A model generated the notes under the pieces. It ran no database searches. It was given only the letters and a program-made list of their open reading frames with translations, and had not been told where the DNA came from. DNA of 64,000 nt from Flavobacterium tyrosinilyticum (GTDB taxonomy: Bacteria; Bacteroidota; Bacteroidia; Flavobacteriales; Flavobacteriaceae). A program made the translations under genes and the position numbers. Below, piece after piece: positions 17,105-25,261 of this stretch; the stretch's first letter is position 1, and every line of letters begins with the position of its first letter. The stretch is from NCBI RefSeq assembly GCF_023656565.1, contig NZ_JAMOKG010000001.1:1319383-1383382 (forward strand), written 5' to 3'.

Positions 17105-19498
17105 TTATTCTGGTTTAACAACTGCCGGTTTCAAAGTATCTTTACTTACCGCCAAACTATCTACTGGCACAACAGGCTCGATAGGTTTTACTGGCGGAAC
17201 ATATCTTTTGATTTTCTGCTGTATTAAAATGGCGTCATTTAAAACAAATGGTGTTGGCATCATCCAATCATTTCTTGGTTTAACATTCAATAGCGGATTG
17301 CTCATTAAATCGAATGAACTTTCGATTAAATCCATATCAAAAATAGACGATTTATTGATGTAGAATTCCATTTCAAGCGGTTCATTTCCTGCAACATAAT
17401 AACATAAAATTTTGCTGTCTTCTCTTTGCAGACGATTTCCTTTTTCGCCAGAAGTTGCCACTCCATTTGCTTTAAAGTTAAAGAACGTCATTTTCGGATT
17501 AGCATAAATGTCGTAACGGTTTACTTTTCTGTTTGGAGTAATTTTGATTTTTAGATATCTATTATTTCCAATTACACTATCTCTTAAAAACTGAATTGTT
17601 GGTTTCGGAACTTCAACAACCGGAGCAATAGCGCTATAGGTAAACGTTGTATTGTATTTACTTGCCAGAGGAAGCGTATTTAATCCAACTGCTTTTTGAT
17701 TGTTTTCACCTAAATAAGATTTAGTCCATTCGTCCAAATTAGTATCGTATGTGGTCCAAACAGCCGAATTATTGTCTGCATTGTAAACATATAATAAACT
17801 ATTCGATTTTGCTTTACCATGTTCGTAACCAGAATTGTATCCCGCGTAAATGAAAAATGCCATAGAAGAAAGGAAGAAAACAACGATCCAAGCTCCTTTT
17901 TTTGCAAATGCTCCAAATATCGGAAGTAATAATCCGAACAAAAGAACGGTTAGAACAGCACTTCCGTACAATATTTTAAGACCTAAACCAACAGGGAACA
18001 TTACAATGAAAGGTGCAACAATTGCTAGGGCAGGAATAGAAAATATTAAATTCATTCCTAAACTGTAATGTTGTGTAAAGACAAAGATTCCGAATAATAA
18101 GATTCCAAAATAAACCGGAATAATTAAGAAACCTGCACCTGTTAAGCTATTTGCTAAAAAGGCATTGATAATAATCCAAGTCAGTAAGGGCGCCACAAAA
18201 TGGTTCATCGTAGTTTTTGCCTCAGAAAAATGATGGTAAAAAGCAAAACAGATTGCAGTACTTAACGTAACAAAAGCGCCAATGTAAGCATGACCGTTAT
18301 AAGTAAATCCGTTTAGAAGATCAGAATACTGCGGGTAGATTTCAAGAACAAGTTTCCATCCTAAAAACGTTACCAATCCTGCAATTATAAGTGATCCGAG
18401 AAGCGGAACAAAACCTTTAAAAATTTCTGTGAAAGTAATGATGCGTTTTACTTTTCCAACGAAAATGAAAATAACCAATAAGCCAAAAGCGATAAGTGTC
18501 ATTGGCATTACCCAAGTAAACGGATAACTGATGAAAGTAAAAGGAGCGTTGAAATAAACATCGTCTTCTGTAGACTCGGTTTGGTTTAAATCAATATTAG
18601 AGAAGTATTTTATCAAAGGCATGATGTAAGTGCCTTGATGCGCCAATGTGTTTTTGTTTAGATGCTGAACATCATCCTGTTGCGTATGATAGTTAAAGTG
18701 CCCATCGATAAATGCAAAATTAAAACCTTGAATATTTCCTTGTTCTCTAAAAACAGTTAAATCGGTATCGTTAGGAAGCATTTTGTAAATACTGTACATC
18801 AACGAATTGGAAACGGGATGGGAAGGTTTTGCTTTGGTAAATTCCTTAATTAGAGCTTCGTTTCCTTTATTGGTTTCCATCAGCATGTAGCTTGGTCCAG
18901 AAGTTCCTCTTGCTTCAAAGTTTAAAACCAAACCAACGTCTTTTGCCCAAGGATGTTTGTTTACGAATAAAGCAGCGCCGTTTAAACCTAATTCCTCAGC
19001 ATCAGAGAATAATATGATAATATCGTTTTTTTGAGGGTGTTTTGAGTATAAAAAGGCACGAACACCTTCTAAAATGGTAGCGACTCCAGAAGCATCGTCG
19101 CTTGCGCCTTTTGAAAACGAGTGTGGCGCACTATCATAATGAGAAAGAAGTAAAAGCGCTTTTGTATTGTTAGTTCCTTTAATTCGAGCCAAAATATTTT
19201 TTGACTTTACCAAAAGACCTTTATCGTTTAACGTAAAACCTTCCTGGACACTCGTTTCTAAACCTATTCGGTTTAATTCTAGCTTTAAATAATTGGCAAC
19301 AAGTTCGTGATTGGTTGATCCTACATAGTGCGGTTTCTGTGCAATAATCTCGACCTGATTTAAGGCTCTTTCGGTCGAAAATTCAGCAAGCGCTTCGTCA
19401 TCTTTAGAGATTCCTTGCGGCATCATCGTGGCGTATATAATGCCAAGTAGGGCTAAAACGCAGACTATGGCTAGAATTGAGGTGGGGTTTTTTCTCAT
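17105..19498 (-). CDS. Membrane-bound M28 family aminopeptidase (ERMP1-like topology)
   Basis: 797 residues. One N-terminal membrane anchor, then an M28 zinc-peptidase domain with candidate ligands and catalysts H120 (LLSHYDS), D134 (SDDASG), E168/E169 (SDAEELGL), E195 (NFEARG) and H271 (YHTQQDD). About eight membrane helices (~330-560) and a soluble C-terminal beta-rich domain with a proline-rich tail follow. The architecture is like eukaryotic ERMP1/Fxna proteins. It probably removes N-terminal residues outside the cytoplasmic membrane. Confidence 0.9.
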   Translation of the reverse strand: MRKNPTSILAIVCVLALLGIIYATMMPQGISKDDEALAEFSTERALNQVEIIAQKPHYVGSTNHELVANYLKLELNRIGLETSVQEGFTLNDKGLLVKSKNILARIKGTNNTKALLLLSHYDSAPHSFSKGASDDASGVATILEGVRAFLYSKHPQKNDIIILFSDAEELGLNGAALFVNKHPWAKDVGLVLNFEARGTSGPSYMLMETNKGNEALIKEFTKAKPSHPVSNSLMYSIYKMLPNDTDLTVFREQGNIQGFNFAFIDGHFNYHTQQDDVQHLNKNTLAHQGTYIMPLIKYFSNIDLNQTESTEDDVYFNAPFTFISYPFTWVMPMTLIAFGLLVIFIFVGKVKRIITFTEIFKGFVPLLGSLIIAGLVTFLGWKLVLEIYPQYSDLLNGFTYNGHAYIGAFVTLSTAICFAFYHHFSEAKTTMNHFVAPLLTWIIINAFLANSLTGAGFLIIPVYFGILLFGIFVFTQHYSLGMNLIFSIPALAIVAPFIVMFPVGLGLKILYGSAVLTVLLFGLLLPIFGAFAKKGAWIVVFFLSSMAFFIYAGYNSGYEHGKAKSNSLLYVYNADNNSAVWTTYDTNLDEWTKSYLGENNQKAVGLNTLPLASKYNTTFTYSAIAPVVEVPKPTIQFLRDSVIGNNRYLKIKITPNRKVNRYDIYANPKMTFFNFKANGVATSGEKGNRLQREDSKILCYYVAGNEPLEMEFYINKSSIFDMDLIESSFDLMSNPLLNVKPRNDWMMPTPFVLNDAILIQQKIKRYVPPVKPIEPVVPVDSLAVSKDTLKPAVVKPE

Positions 19499-19513
19499 GG
19501 TAATAAATACTAA

Positions 19514-19861
19514 CTATATTTCTTTTTTAACAAGCATAAAATAATCATTGTCCAAGGAACGATAGCCTTGATCGTACAAGAAATAATATGTATTTCCTGT
19601 CTTGGTCTGTAAAATGTTTGTAAAGAACTCAAAATCAAAACCTTTTGTTAGTAATTTATCTCTCGAAGCTTTCGATTTTCCGTCTACATTTAACTCTGCC
19701 AAAATACGGTAATTTTTGCGTAACTTGTTGTTTATATTTCGCATGAAATTCGTACTATCTTTATTTATTTTGTTATTGTAGGCATTTCGACAACTGTCTG
19801 AGCAGAATTTCTTGTCTTCTCTGCCAACAATTTTGGCTGAGCATTCGAGGCATGTTTTCAT
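19514..19861 (-). CDS. Small zinc-ribbon protein
   Basis: 115 residues. The N-terminal CLECSAKI...KKFCSDSCRNAYNN is a C-x2-C / C-x3-C zinc-binding motif of the kind used as a treble-clef or TRASH-like finger; the rest is basic and helical, then beta (NTYYFLYDQGYR). Its start overlaps the stop of the GNAT-nitrilase gene by 4 bp (ATGA), indicating coupled translation. Function unknown; the partner gene suggests an accessory role. Confidence 0.8.
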   Translation of the reverse strand: MKTCLECSAKIVGREDKKFCSDSCRNAYNNKINKDSTNFMRNINNKLRKNYRILAELNVDGKSKASRDKLLTKGFDFEFFTNILQTKTGNTYYFLYDQGYRSLDNDYFMLVKKEI

Positions 19862-21387
19862 GAATTCAATTTTTTAATTTCATAAAGATCTGATCTTCTG
19901 TCTTTTAATGTTTTTACGCTTCCATGTTCATGAAGTTCTTTCAGTAAGTTTAAATCAACATCAACAATTAGGGTCATTTCGGTGTTTGGCGTAGCTTCTG
20001 CTTTGATTCCGTTACTTGGAAAAGCAAAATCGGATGGCGTAAATACAGAAGACTGCGCATATTGAATATCCATATTATTTACTTTCGGAAGATTTCCAAC
20101 GCAACCTGCTATGGCTACATAACACTCATTTTCGATGGCGCGTGCCTGCGAACAATGTTTTACGCGAGTGTACCCGTTTTGAGTATCTGTTAAAAATGGT
20201 ACAAACAAAATATTCATTCCCTCATCTGCTAAAAGTCTAGAAAGTTCTGGAAACTCAACATCATAGCAGATTAAAATTCCGATTTTACCGCAATCGGTAT
20301 CAAAGGTTTTAAATTGAGATCCGCCTTTCATTCCCCAATGGATAACTTCGTTTGGTGTGATATGAACTTTGGTATACATTTCTGATGTCCCATCTCTTTT
20401 GCATAAGAAACCAACATTATAGAGATTTCCGCCTTCGAGATAAGGCATACTTCCAGTAATAATGTTGATATTGTATGAAATGGCAAATTCTTGAAACTTT
20501 TTTCTAATAGGATCAGAGTGACGAGCCAGTTCACGAATGGCTTCTGCTTCAGACAAGTGATTGTAATCGGCCATTAAAGGCGCAATAAATAATTCTGGAA
20601 ATAAAGCAAAATCAGAACCATAGCCTGAAACGGCGTCAATAAAAAATTCGGCTTGTTCAAAAAGCGCTTCAACATTATTAAGCGGACGCATCTGCCACTG
20701 AATTAATCCTAAGCGAATAATGTTTTTCTTCAAATTAATCAGCTTCGGACTATCATCATAGTAAATATTATTCCATTCCAATAGAACCGCAAATTCTTTC
20801 GATTCTTCATCTCCTTCAAGGTAATTTTTGATGACTCTCAAAACGTGAAAATCGTTGCTTAACTGAAAAGAAAGAACAGGATCGTATAATTCTTTAGTGC
20901 GTACTTTTTCGATATAAGTTTTTGGAGACATCTTTTTGGCATGTTCTCTATAGTTCGGAATTCTTCCTGCAAAAACAATCGCCTTAAGGTTCAATTGTTC
21001 GCAAAGCTCTTTTCTTGCATCGTACAAACGACGCCCTAAACGCAAGCCTCTATAATTTGGATGAATAAAAACATCTATTCCATATAAAATTTCAGCATTC
21101 GGATTGTGGGTTGAGAAGGTATAATCGCCACTAATCTGCTGATAATTATGTCTTTTTTCTACTAATTTTTCGTCAACAATAAGAGATAGGGCAGAGCCAA
21201 CAACTTTTCCGTCAACCAAAATCACCAGCTGTCCTTCTGGAAATATTGAAAGAAGTCTTTCTATATCCTCAGATCTCCAATAAGAATCGGCCATTTCTGG
21301 ATACGATTCGATCATCGATTTTTTTAATTGCTTATAATCTTCTATTTCAAGATTTCGTAACTCTACTTTTTTAATTTTTGCCTGCAT
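19858..21387 (-). CDS. Fusion protein: GNAT acetyltransferase + carbon-nitrogen hydrolase (nitrilase superfamily)
   Basis: 509 residues. An N-terminal GNAT domain (~1-205) has the acetyl-CoA loop region HPNYRGLRLGRRLYDARKEL. A C-terminal nitrilase-superfamily amidohydrolase domain (~220-500) carries the Glu-Lys-Cys triad in FALFPELF, YTKVHITPNE and ILICYDVEFPEL. Such fusions occur widely in bacteria, but the substrate is not established. First gene of a five-gene leftward operon. Confidence 0.92.
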   Translation of the reverse strand: MQAKIKKVELRNLEIEDYKQLKKSMIESYPEMADSYWRSEDIERLLSIFPEGQLVILVDGKVVGSALSLIVDEKLVEKRHNYQQISGDYTFSTHNPNAEILYGIDVFIHPNYRGLRLGRRLYDARKELCEQLNLKAIVFAGRIPNYREHAKKMSPKTYIEKVRTKELYDPVLSFQLSNDFHVLRVIKNYLEGDEESKEFAVLLEWNNIYYDDSPKLINLKKNIIRLGLIQWQMRPLNNVEALFEQAEFFIDAVSGYGSDFALFPELFIAPLMADYNHLSEAEAIRELARHSDPIRKKFQEFAISYNINIITGSMPYLEGGNLYNVGFLCKRDGTSEMYTKVHITPNEVIHWGMKGGSQFKTFDTDCGKIGILICYDVEFPELSRLLADEGMNILFVPFLTDTQNGYTRVKHCSQARAIENECYVAIAGCVGNLPKVNNMDIQYAQSSVFTPSDFAFPSNGIKAEATPNTEMTLIVDVDLNLLKELHEHGSVKTLKDRRSDLYEIKKLNS

Positions 21388-21450
21388 ATCGTAAGATTTA
21401 TCTCAAATATACAAAAAACAATTTCCATTTACAAACGCTTACAAATAGTT

Positions 21451-21507
21451 ACAGTCGATAGTAAATAGTTAATAACCGACTGTCTCGTCTGAGCTTTCGC
21501 ATCTTTG
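21451..21507. promoter_or_regulatory. Divergent control region with ACAGTCG...CGACTGT inverted repeat
   Basis: Between the divergent fusion gene and ssb there is an inverted repeat ACAGTCG (21451-21457) / CGACTGT (21477-21483). A near-consensus -7 box CATCTTTG at 21500-21507 faces ssb. The repeat could be an operator for one or both genes; this is inference. Confidence 0.4.
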
Positions 21508-21564
21508 CCATGTTGAATTTAATAAACGATTCAATTTAATAGTAACATTAAAATAGTATACGCC

Positions 21565-21897
21565 ATGAGTGCAATTAGAAACAAAGTTCAGTTAATTGGG
21601 AATGTTGGAAATGATCCAGAAATTAAAACATTAGAAAGCGGTAGAAAACTAGCACACCTTACGATCGCAACAAATGAGGTTTATAGAAATGATAAAGGCG
21701 AGAAAGTAGAACAAACGGAGTGGCATCGAATAACTGCTTGGGGAAAAACCGCAGAACTTATAGAAAAGTATGTCGTAAAAGGTAAAGAAATCGCTGTTGA
21801 AGGAAAACTGACACACAGAAGCTATGATGATAAAAACGGAGAGAAACGTTATATAACCGAGGTTGTGGTAAATGAAATTTTACTTCTAAGTAAATAA
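21565..21897 (+). CDS. ssb: Short single-stranded DNA-binding protein (OB-fold only)
   Basis: 110 residues. The OB-fold is clear (NKVQLIGNVGNDPEI, HLTIATNEVYRN, EWHRITAWGKTAELIEKYV, YITEVVVNEILLLSK). It stops right after the fold, so the glycine/proline linker and acidic DDDIPF-type tip that recruit repair and replication proteins are absent. It is probably an accessory SSB paralogue, the housekeeping copy being elsewhere. Confidence 0.92.
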   Translation: MSAIRNKVQLIGNVGNDPEIKTLESGRKLAHLTIATNEVYRNDKGEKVEQTEWHRITAWGKTAELIEKYVVKGKEIAVEGKLTHRSYDDKNGEKRYITEVVVNEILLLSK

Positions 21898-22217
21898 CGC
21901 TTTTGCGAAATAGTAAAACCCGACAGGTTTCCAAAACTTGTCGGGTTTGCTATAAAAAAAATATTCCGTTAGGAATATCTTGTCGGTATAAAAAAAATGA
22001 TTTTGTTTGTGTAGTGTCCGGTAGGGACACCTGTTTTGCGAAATAATATATCCATGTAATCAATCAAAGGTTCCTACGGAACGTAACACGGCAATTCAAA
22101 TCGAATTCTACCGATGAGACATTCCTACGGAATGATTTTTTATGCGCAGAAAATGATTTGTTAAACCCTACAGGTTTCCAAAACCTGTAGGGTTTAATAT
22201 TTTACTGGAAATTGTTT
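21898..22217. repeat. Intergenic cluster of palindromes
   Basis: No gene. Contains two related hairpins: ACCCGACAGGTTTCC... (21916-21948) and AACCCTACAGGTTTCC... (22163-22195), both of the 'CAGGTTT-AAACCTG' class. Between them are several TTCCTACGGAA / TTCCGTTAGGAA units (about 21964, 22067 and 22125) and a GTGTCCGGTAGGGACAC hairpin near 22015. The first hairpin may terminate ssb. Confidence 0.75.
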
Positions 22218-22910
22218 TTATAAAATCGAAACACCATTAGCATCGGTAGTAAGCACTTCACTCATATAATCAAAAAAAGGTCTCATATTTTTGAAAGCGT
22301 CCAAAGCCATTTCTAAAAATTTCGGACTCAATACTTCCTCATCGGTAAAACGTTTTATGACCAAGAATTGTTTGAAACGAAGCAAATCAATGGCAGGATG
22401 ATCAACATCAAAACCTTTTGGCTTTGTTTTGAGCTGTTCTCCTTGCAAAGTGCCAAAATTGCTTTTGAAAGAATCTGAATTTAATATTTCTTGAAAGGTT
22501 TCGGGATCATGAGCAAATTCGTTTCTTATCCGTTTTAAATCTGCGGCATTTGGTCCCCAAAAACCACCGGCAAAAAAGCTGTTTCCTTTTTCCAGATGAA
22601 AATAATAACCGCCACGTCTTGCTGCAGTTGCTCGTGTGTAACTTCCTCCCCAATAATGTTTAAAAGGAGTTTTATCTTTAGAAAAACGAATGTCTCGATA
22701 AATTCTGTAAACACTTTTCTTGCCCGAAGCATTTTCTAAAACATCAGTTTTGGAAAGTTCCTTCAATAAAGCGCCTGCAAAATTTTCAATATGATTGAGC
22801 TCTATTAAATATTGTGGTTTATGTTCTTCAAACCAAGGTTTATTGTTGTTCTTTTTCAGTTCAACTAAAAAGTCAAGACTAGATTTGGGAATTGTAACGG
22901 TGTTTTCCAT
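22218..22910 (-). CDS. DUF2461 family protein
   Basis: 230 residues, with start set at the ATG of MENTVTIP (22910); longer starts read into non-homologous sequence. Family signatures: LKKNNNKPWFEEHKPQY near the N-terminus, then IYRDIRFSKDKTPFKHYWG and GGYYFHLEKGNSFFAGGFW. Function is not established for the family. A terminator of the upstream miniprotein gene lies at 22953-22984. Confidence 0.92.
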   Translation of the reverse strand: MENTVTIPKSSLDFLVELKKNNNKPWFEEHKPQYLIELNHIENFAGALLKELSKTDVLENASGKKSVYRIYRDIRFSKDKTPFKHYWGGSYTRATAARRGGYYFHLEKGNSFFAGGFWGPNAADLKRIRNEFAHDPETFQEILNSDSFKSNFGTLQGEQLKTKPKGFDVDHPAIDLLRFKQFLVIKRFTDEEVLSPKFLEMALDAFKNMRPFFDYMSEVLTTDANGVSIL

Positions 22911-22952
22911 AATTGAATTTAAAAATCGAAAGTGACTGCAATTTAAAACTAA

Positions 22953-22984
22953 AAAACCCACCAGAGAAATCTGATGGGTTTTTC
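22953..22984 (-). terminator. Terminator after the Cys/Lys-rich miniprotein gene
   Basis: Stem AAACCCACCAG / CTGATGGGTTT with flanking A/T runs. It sits just downstream of 22994 reading leftward. Confidence 0.75.
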
Positions 22985-22993
22985 TATATTGTA

Positions 22994-23179
22994 TTAAGCA
23001 GTTTTTTTGAATAAGTCAAACATAGGACAGCGTGAGCAGCGTTTCTTTTCGCTCTTTTTATATTTCTCACAGCAAGAAGATTTACAGTTTTCAATCTTCT
23101 TAATTTTATCAAGGATGTCTTTGTTTTTCTTTTTCTTTTTATCCTTTTTTTTGTCCTTGTCTTTTTCTTTCTTGCTCAC
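22994..23179 (-). CDS. Lysine-rich, cysteine-containing miniprotein
   Basis: 61 residues. The N-terminal half is almost all Lys/Asp/Glu (KKEKDKDKKKDKKKKKNKD). The C-terminal half has five cysteines in NCKSSCCEKYKK and KKRCSRCPMFDL, suggesting metal binding. It has its own terminator and sits 83 bp after ferritin in the same direction. The strand opposite is open too but reads as Phe/Ser/Leu, the complement of a Lys-rich coding strand. Function unknown. Confidence 0.65.
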   Translation of the reverse strand: MSKKEKDKDKKKDKKKKKNKDILDKIKKIENCKSSCCEKYKKSEKKRCSRCPMFDLFKKTA

Positions 23180-23262
23180 TTTTTCCTCTGAATTTTAAAA
23201 ACAGAGACAAATATAAACCAAAAAAAGTTATTTTTAAATGTTCTAAATAAATTTTAACTTTT

Positions 23263-23781
23263 TTATTTAGGATTGATAGCGATTGAACTTGTAACTGTTA
23301 ATTGCTGGATATCACGGTCAAACAAATAAAGTCCGCCTTTATCATCACCAATTAAGTTGATTTTATCTAAGATCGATTTAGCTGTAGCTTCTTCTTCAAT
23401 TTGTTCAGAAACGTACCATTGCAAGAAATTGTGCGTAGCATAATCTCTTTCTTCAAAAGTGATGTGCACTAATTCGTTGATAGATTGCGAAACAAAAAGT
23501 TCGTGATTGTAAAGCTCCTCAAACATCTCTTTGAAAGTAGTATAAGTTGTTTTTGGTGCTTTAAGATCTGTAACCTGAGCGTGACCTCCGCGTTCGTTTA
23601 CATACTTAACTAGTTTAAGCATATGTGCGCGCTCTTCATCTGACTGTGTGTACATAAATTGAGCAATTCCCTCTAATCCTTGTACTTCAGCCCAACAAGC
23701 CATAGAAAGATAAGTTTGCGAAGATTCTGCTTCTATGCGGATTTGCTTGTTTAAAGCCGATTCAATATTTTTTGCTAACAT
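23263..23781 (-). CDS. ftnA: Non-heme ferritin
   Basis: 172 residues, with start set at the ATG of MLAKNIESAL. The four-helix ferroxidase ligands are recognisable in EAESSQTYLSMACWAE, DEERAHMLKLV and SEQIEEEATAKSIL. It stores iron as ferric mineral in a 24-mer cage. A -7 box (TAATTTTG) lies 28 bp upstream. The adjacent Cys-rich miniprotein may share its regulation. Confidence 0.95.
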   Translation of the reverse strand: MLAKNIESALNKQIRIEAESSQTYLSMACWAEVQGLEGIAQFMYTQSDEERAHMLKLVKYVNERGGHAQVTDLKAPKTTYTTFKEMFEELYNHELFVSQSINELVHITFEERDYATHNFLQWYVSEQIEEEATAKSILDKINLIGDDKGGLYLFDRDIQQLTVTSSIAINPK

Positions 23782-23808
23782 AATAAGTGTCTTTTTTGTA
23801 AAATTAAG

Positions 23809-23816
23809 CAAAATTA
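23809..23816 (-). promoter_or_regulatory. Candidate -7 box (TAATTTTG) of ferritin
   Basis: Perfect TAnnTTTG on the minus strand, 28 bp before the ferritin ATG. Confidence 0.5.
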
Positions 23817-23907
23817 TTCATTTCATTTTTCTAAAGCTCGAAAACATTAGACTCTTTGATTAACTGTAAGTGAAATAATAGTAAGAAGTTAGGCTTTAGT
23901 TGTATAG

Positions 23908-23945
23908 CATAAAAAAAGCCCCTAAGAAAAAATCTTAAGGACTTT
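23908..23945 (-). terminator. Terminator of the OmpA-family gene
   Basis: AAAGCCCCTAAG pairs with CTTAAGGACTTT, with wobble positions, and reads into a T run leftward. Confidence 0.7.
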
Positions 23946-23967
23946 CGAATCAAGTATTAAAAAGAAA

Positions 23968-25104
23968 TTATTTTACAATAAAAGTAACTCGTCTAGCTAA
24001 TCTTCTAGCTTCGTCAGAATCTTTTTGAATTGATGTATCTGCACCATTTGCAACAACATTTAAACGAGAAGAAGCAATTCCAGCTTTTTCGAAAATTGTT
24101 TTTACGTTAGTAGCTCTAGTGTAAGATAATTTTTCATTATACTCAGCTTTTCCAACTTGGTCAGCATAACCAACAAGGTCTAGAGATGCAGAAGGGTTTT
24201 TTCTTAAGTAATTTAACACAACGTCAATTGCAGCTGTTGAGTTCTCGATTGGAGTTGTTTTATTGAAATCAAAATAAACACTGTAATATTTGTCATTAAT
24301 CATTCTTCTGATTAATTCATTATCAGTTGCCTGAGGAGTGTTTATTTGTTTTTCAACTACTACTTCCTTTTGTGCAGGTATTTTTTTGATTTGTGCTTCA
24401 AGATCTGCTACTTTGCTTTCTAAACCAGAAATATCCACATTGTTACCTTCACTTGAAGTTACAGTCCAGTCTGCATGTTTTGCATTTTTCCCTAAGTACA
24501 CATTTAAACCAATTGTACCATTAAAAATCAATCCTGAGAAACCTCTGTTTTGAGCTACATAAGCTCCGTCAAAGGTATGATCTTGTGATGCATTCAAAAT
24601 AGTAGAGAAATCACCAGTTAAAGCAACTCTGTTTGATAATTTTATTTGTCCCGTTACACCGGCAATAAAGTTACCCACTTCATCTGCTCCTTTAAAGTTA
24701 TCACTTCTTAATTGACCATAACCAAAACCAGCATGTCCTAATAAACCTAAAGTGTTTGTCCACGTTTCAAAATTCATGATACGGCCTAAGTTAGCAACAG
24801 CCTGTAAATCTACTCTGTAGTTTTTTGAATCAAAATCGATAGAGTTGCTTTTTGAAGTAAAACTGTTGTATCCAAAATCGGCCTTTAAACCAAATTTGTT
24901 GTTGAACATATAACGAACTCCTACTTCGCCAACCCAAGGACTTGGAGTACTTGTTGAGTAACCTGCTGAAAATGATCGTTGAGGTTTAGTTAGTCCGCCA
25001 GCTAATTCTACAGACCATTTATTATAGCTGCTATTGTTTTCTGTTTGCGCATGTACTCCTGTTAAAGCCAGGGCAAATGCAAGAGTCATTACAATTTTTT
25101 TCAT
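23968..25104 (-). CDS. OmpA-family outer-membrane protein (beta-barrel + peptidoglycan-binding domain)
   Basis: 378 residues. Signal peptide MKKIVMTLAFALALTGVHAQ; an N-terminal beta-barrel (~25-215); a short coiled coil (ISGLESKVADLEAQIKKIP); and a C-terminal OmpA domain (~265-378) with YFDFNKTTPIENS, LDLVGYADQVGKAEYN and the final RRLARRVTFIVK. It links the outer membrane to peptidoglycan. It is probably abundant and has its own terminator. Confidence 0.93.
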   Translation of the reverse strand: MKKIVMTLAFALALTGVHAQTENNSSYNKWSVELAGGLTKPQRSFSAGYSTSTPSPWVGEVGVRYMFNNKFGLKADFGYNSFTSKSNSIDFDSKNYRVDLQAVANLGRIMNFETWTNTLGLLGHAGFGYGQLRSDNFKGADEVGNFIAGVTGQIKLSNRVALTGDFSTILNASQDHTFDGAYVAQNRGFSGLIFNGTIGLNVYLGKNAKHADWTVTSSEGNNVDISGLESKVADLEAQIKKIPAQKEVVVEKQINTPQATDNELIRRMINDKYYSVYFDFNKTTPIENSTAAIDVVLNYLRKNPSASLDLVGYADQVGKAEYNEKLSYTRATNVKTIFEKAGIASSRLNVVANGADTSIQKDSDEARRLARRVTFIVK

Positions 25105-25261
25105 TGTTTCTTAATTTTAAATATTGTCCAAAACAACAACAAATTGTAAGTAAAAACTTTCCCTTAAAGCCAAAAAAGTATTAAAATAGGGTAATTGGCA
25201 AAATCGAAGTGATAAAAAAAATAAGGAAATAAAAGTAAACAGGCTTTATCAACGAATTGAT

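Noticed and set aside
23007..23198. Open frame opposite the Lys-rich miniprotein
   Set aside because: Its Phe/Ser/Leu composition is simply the complement of Lys/Glu codons; no start context or terminator.
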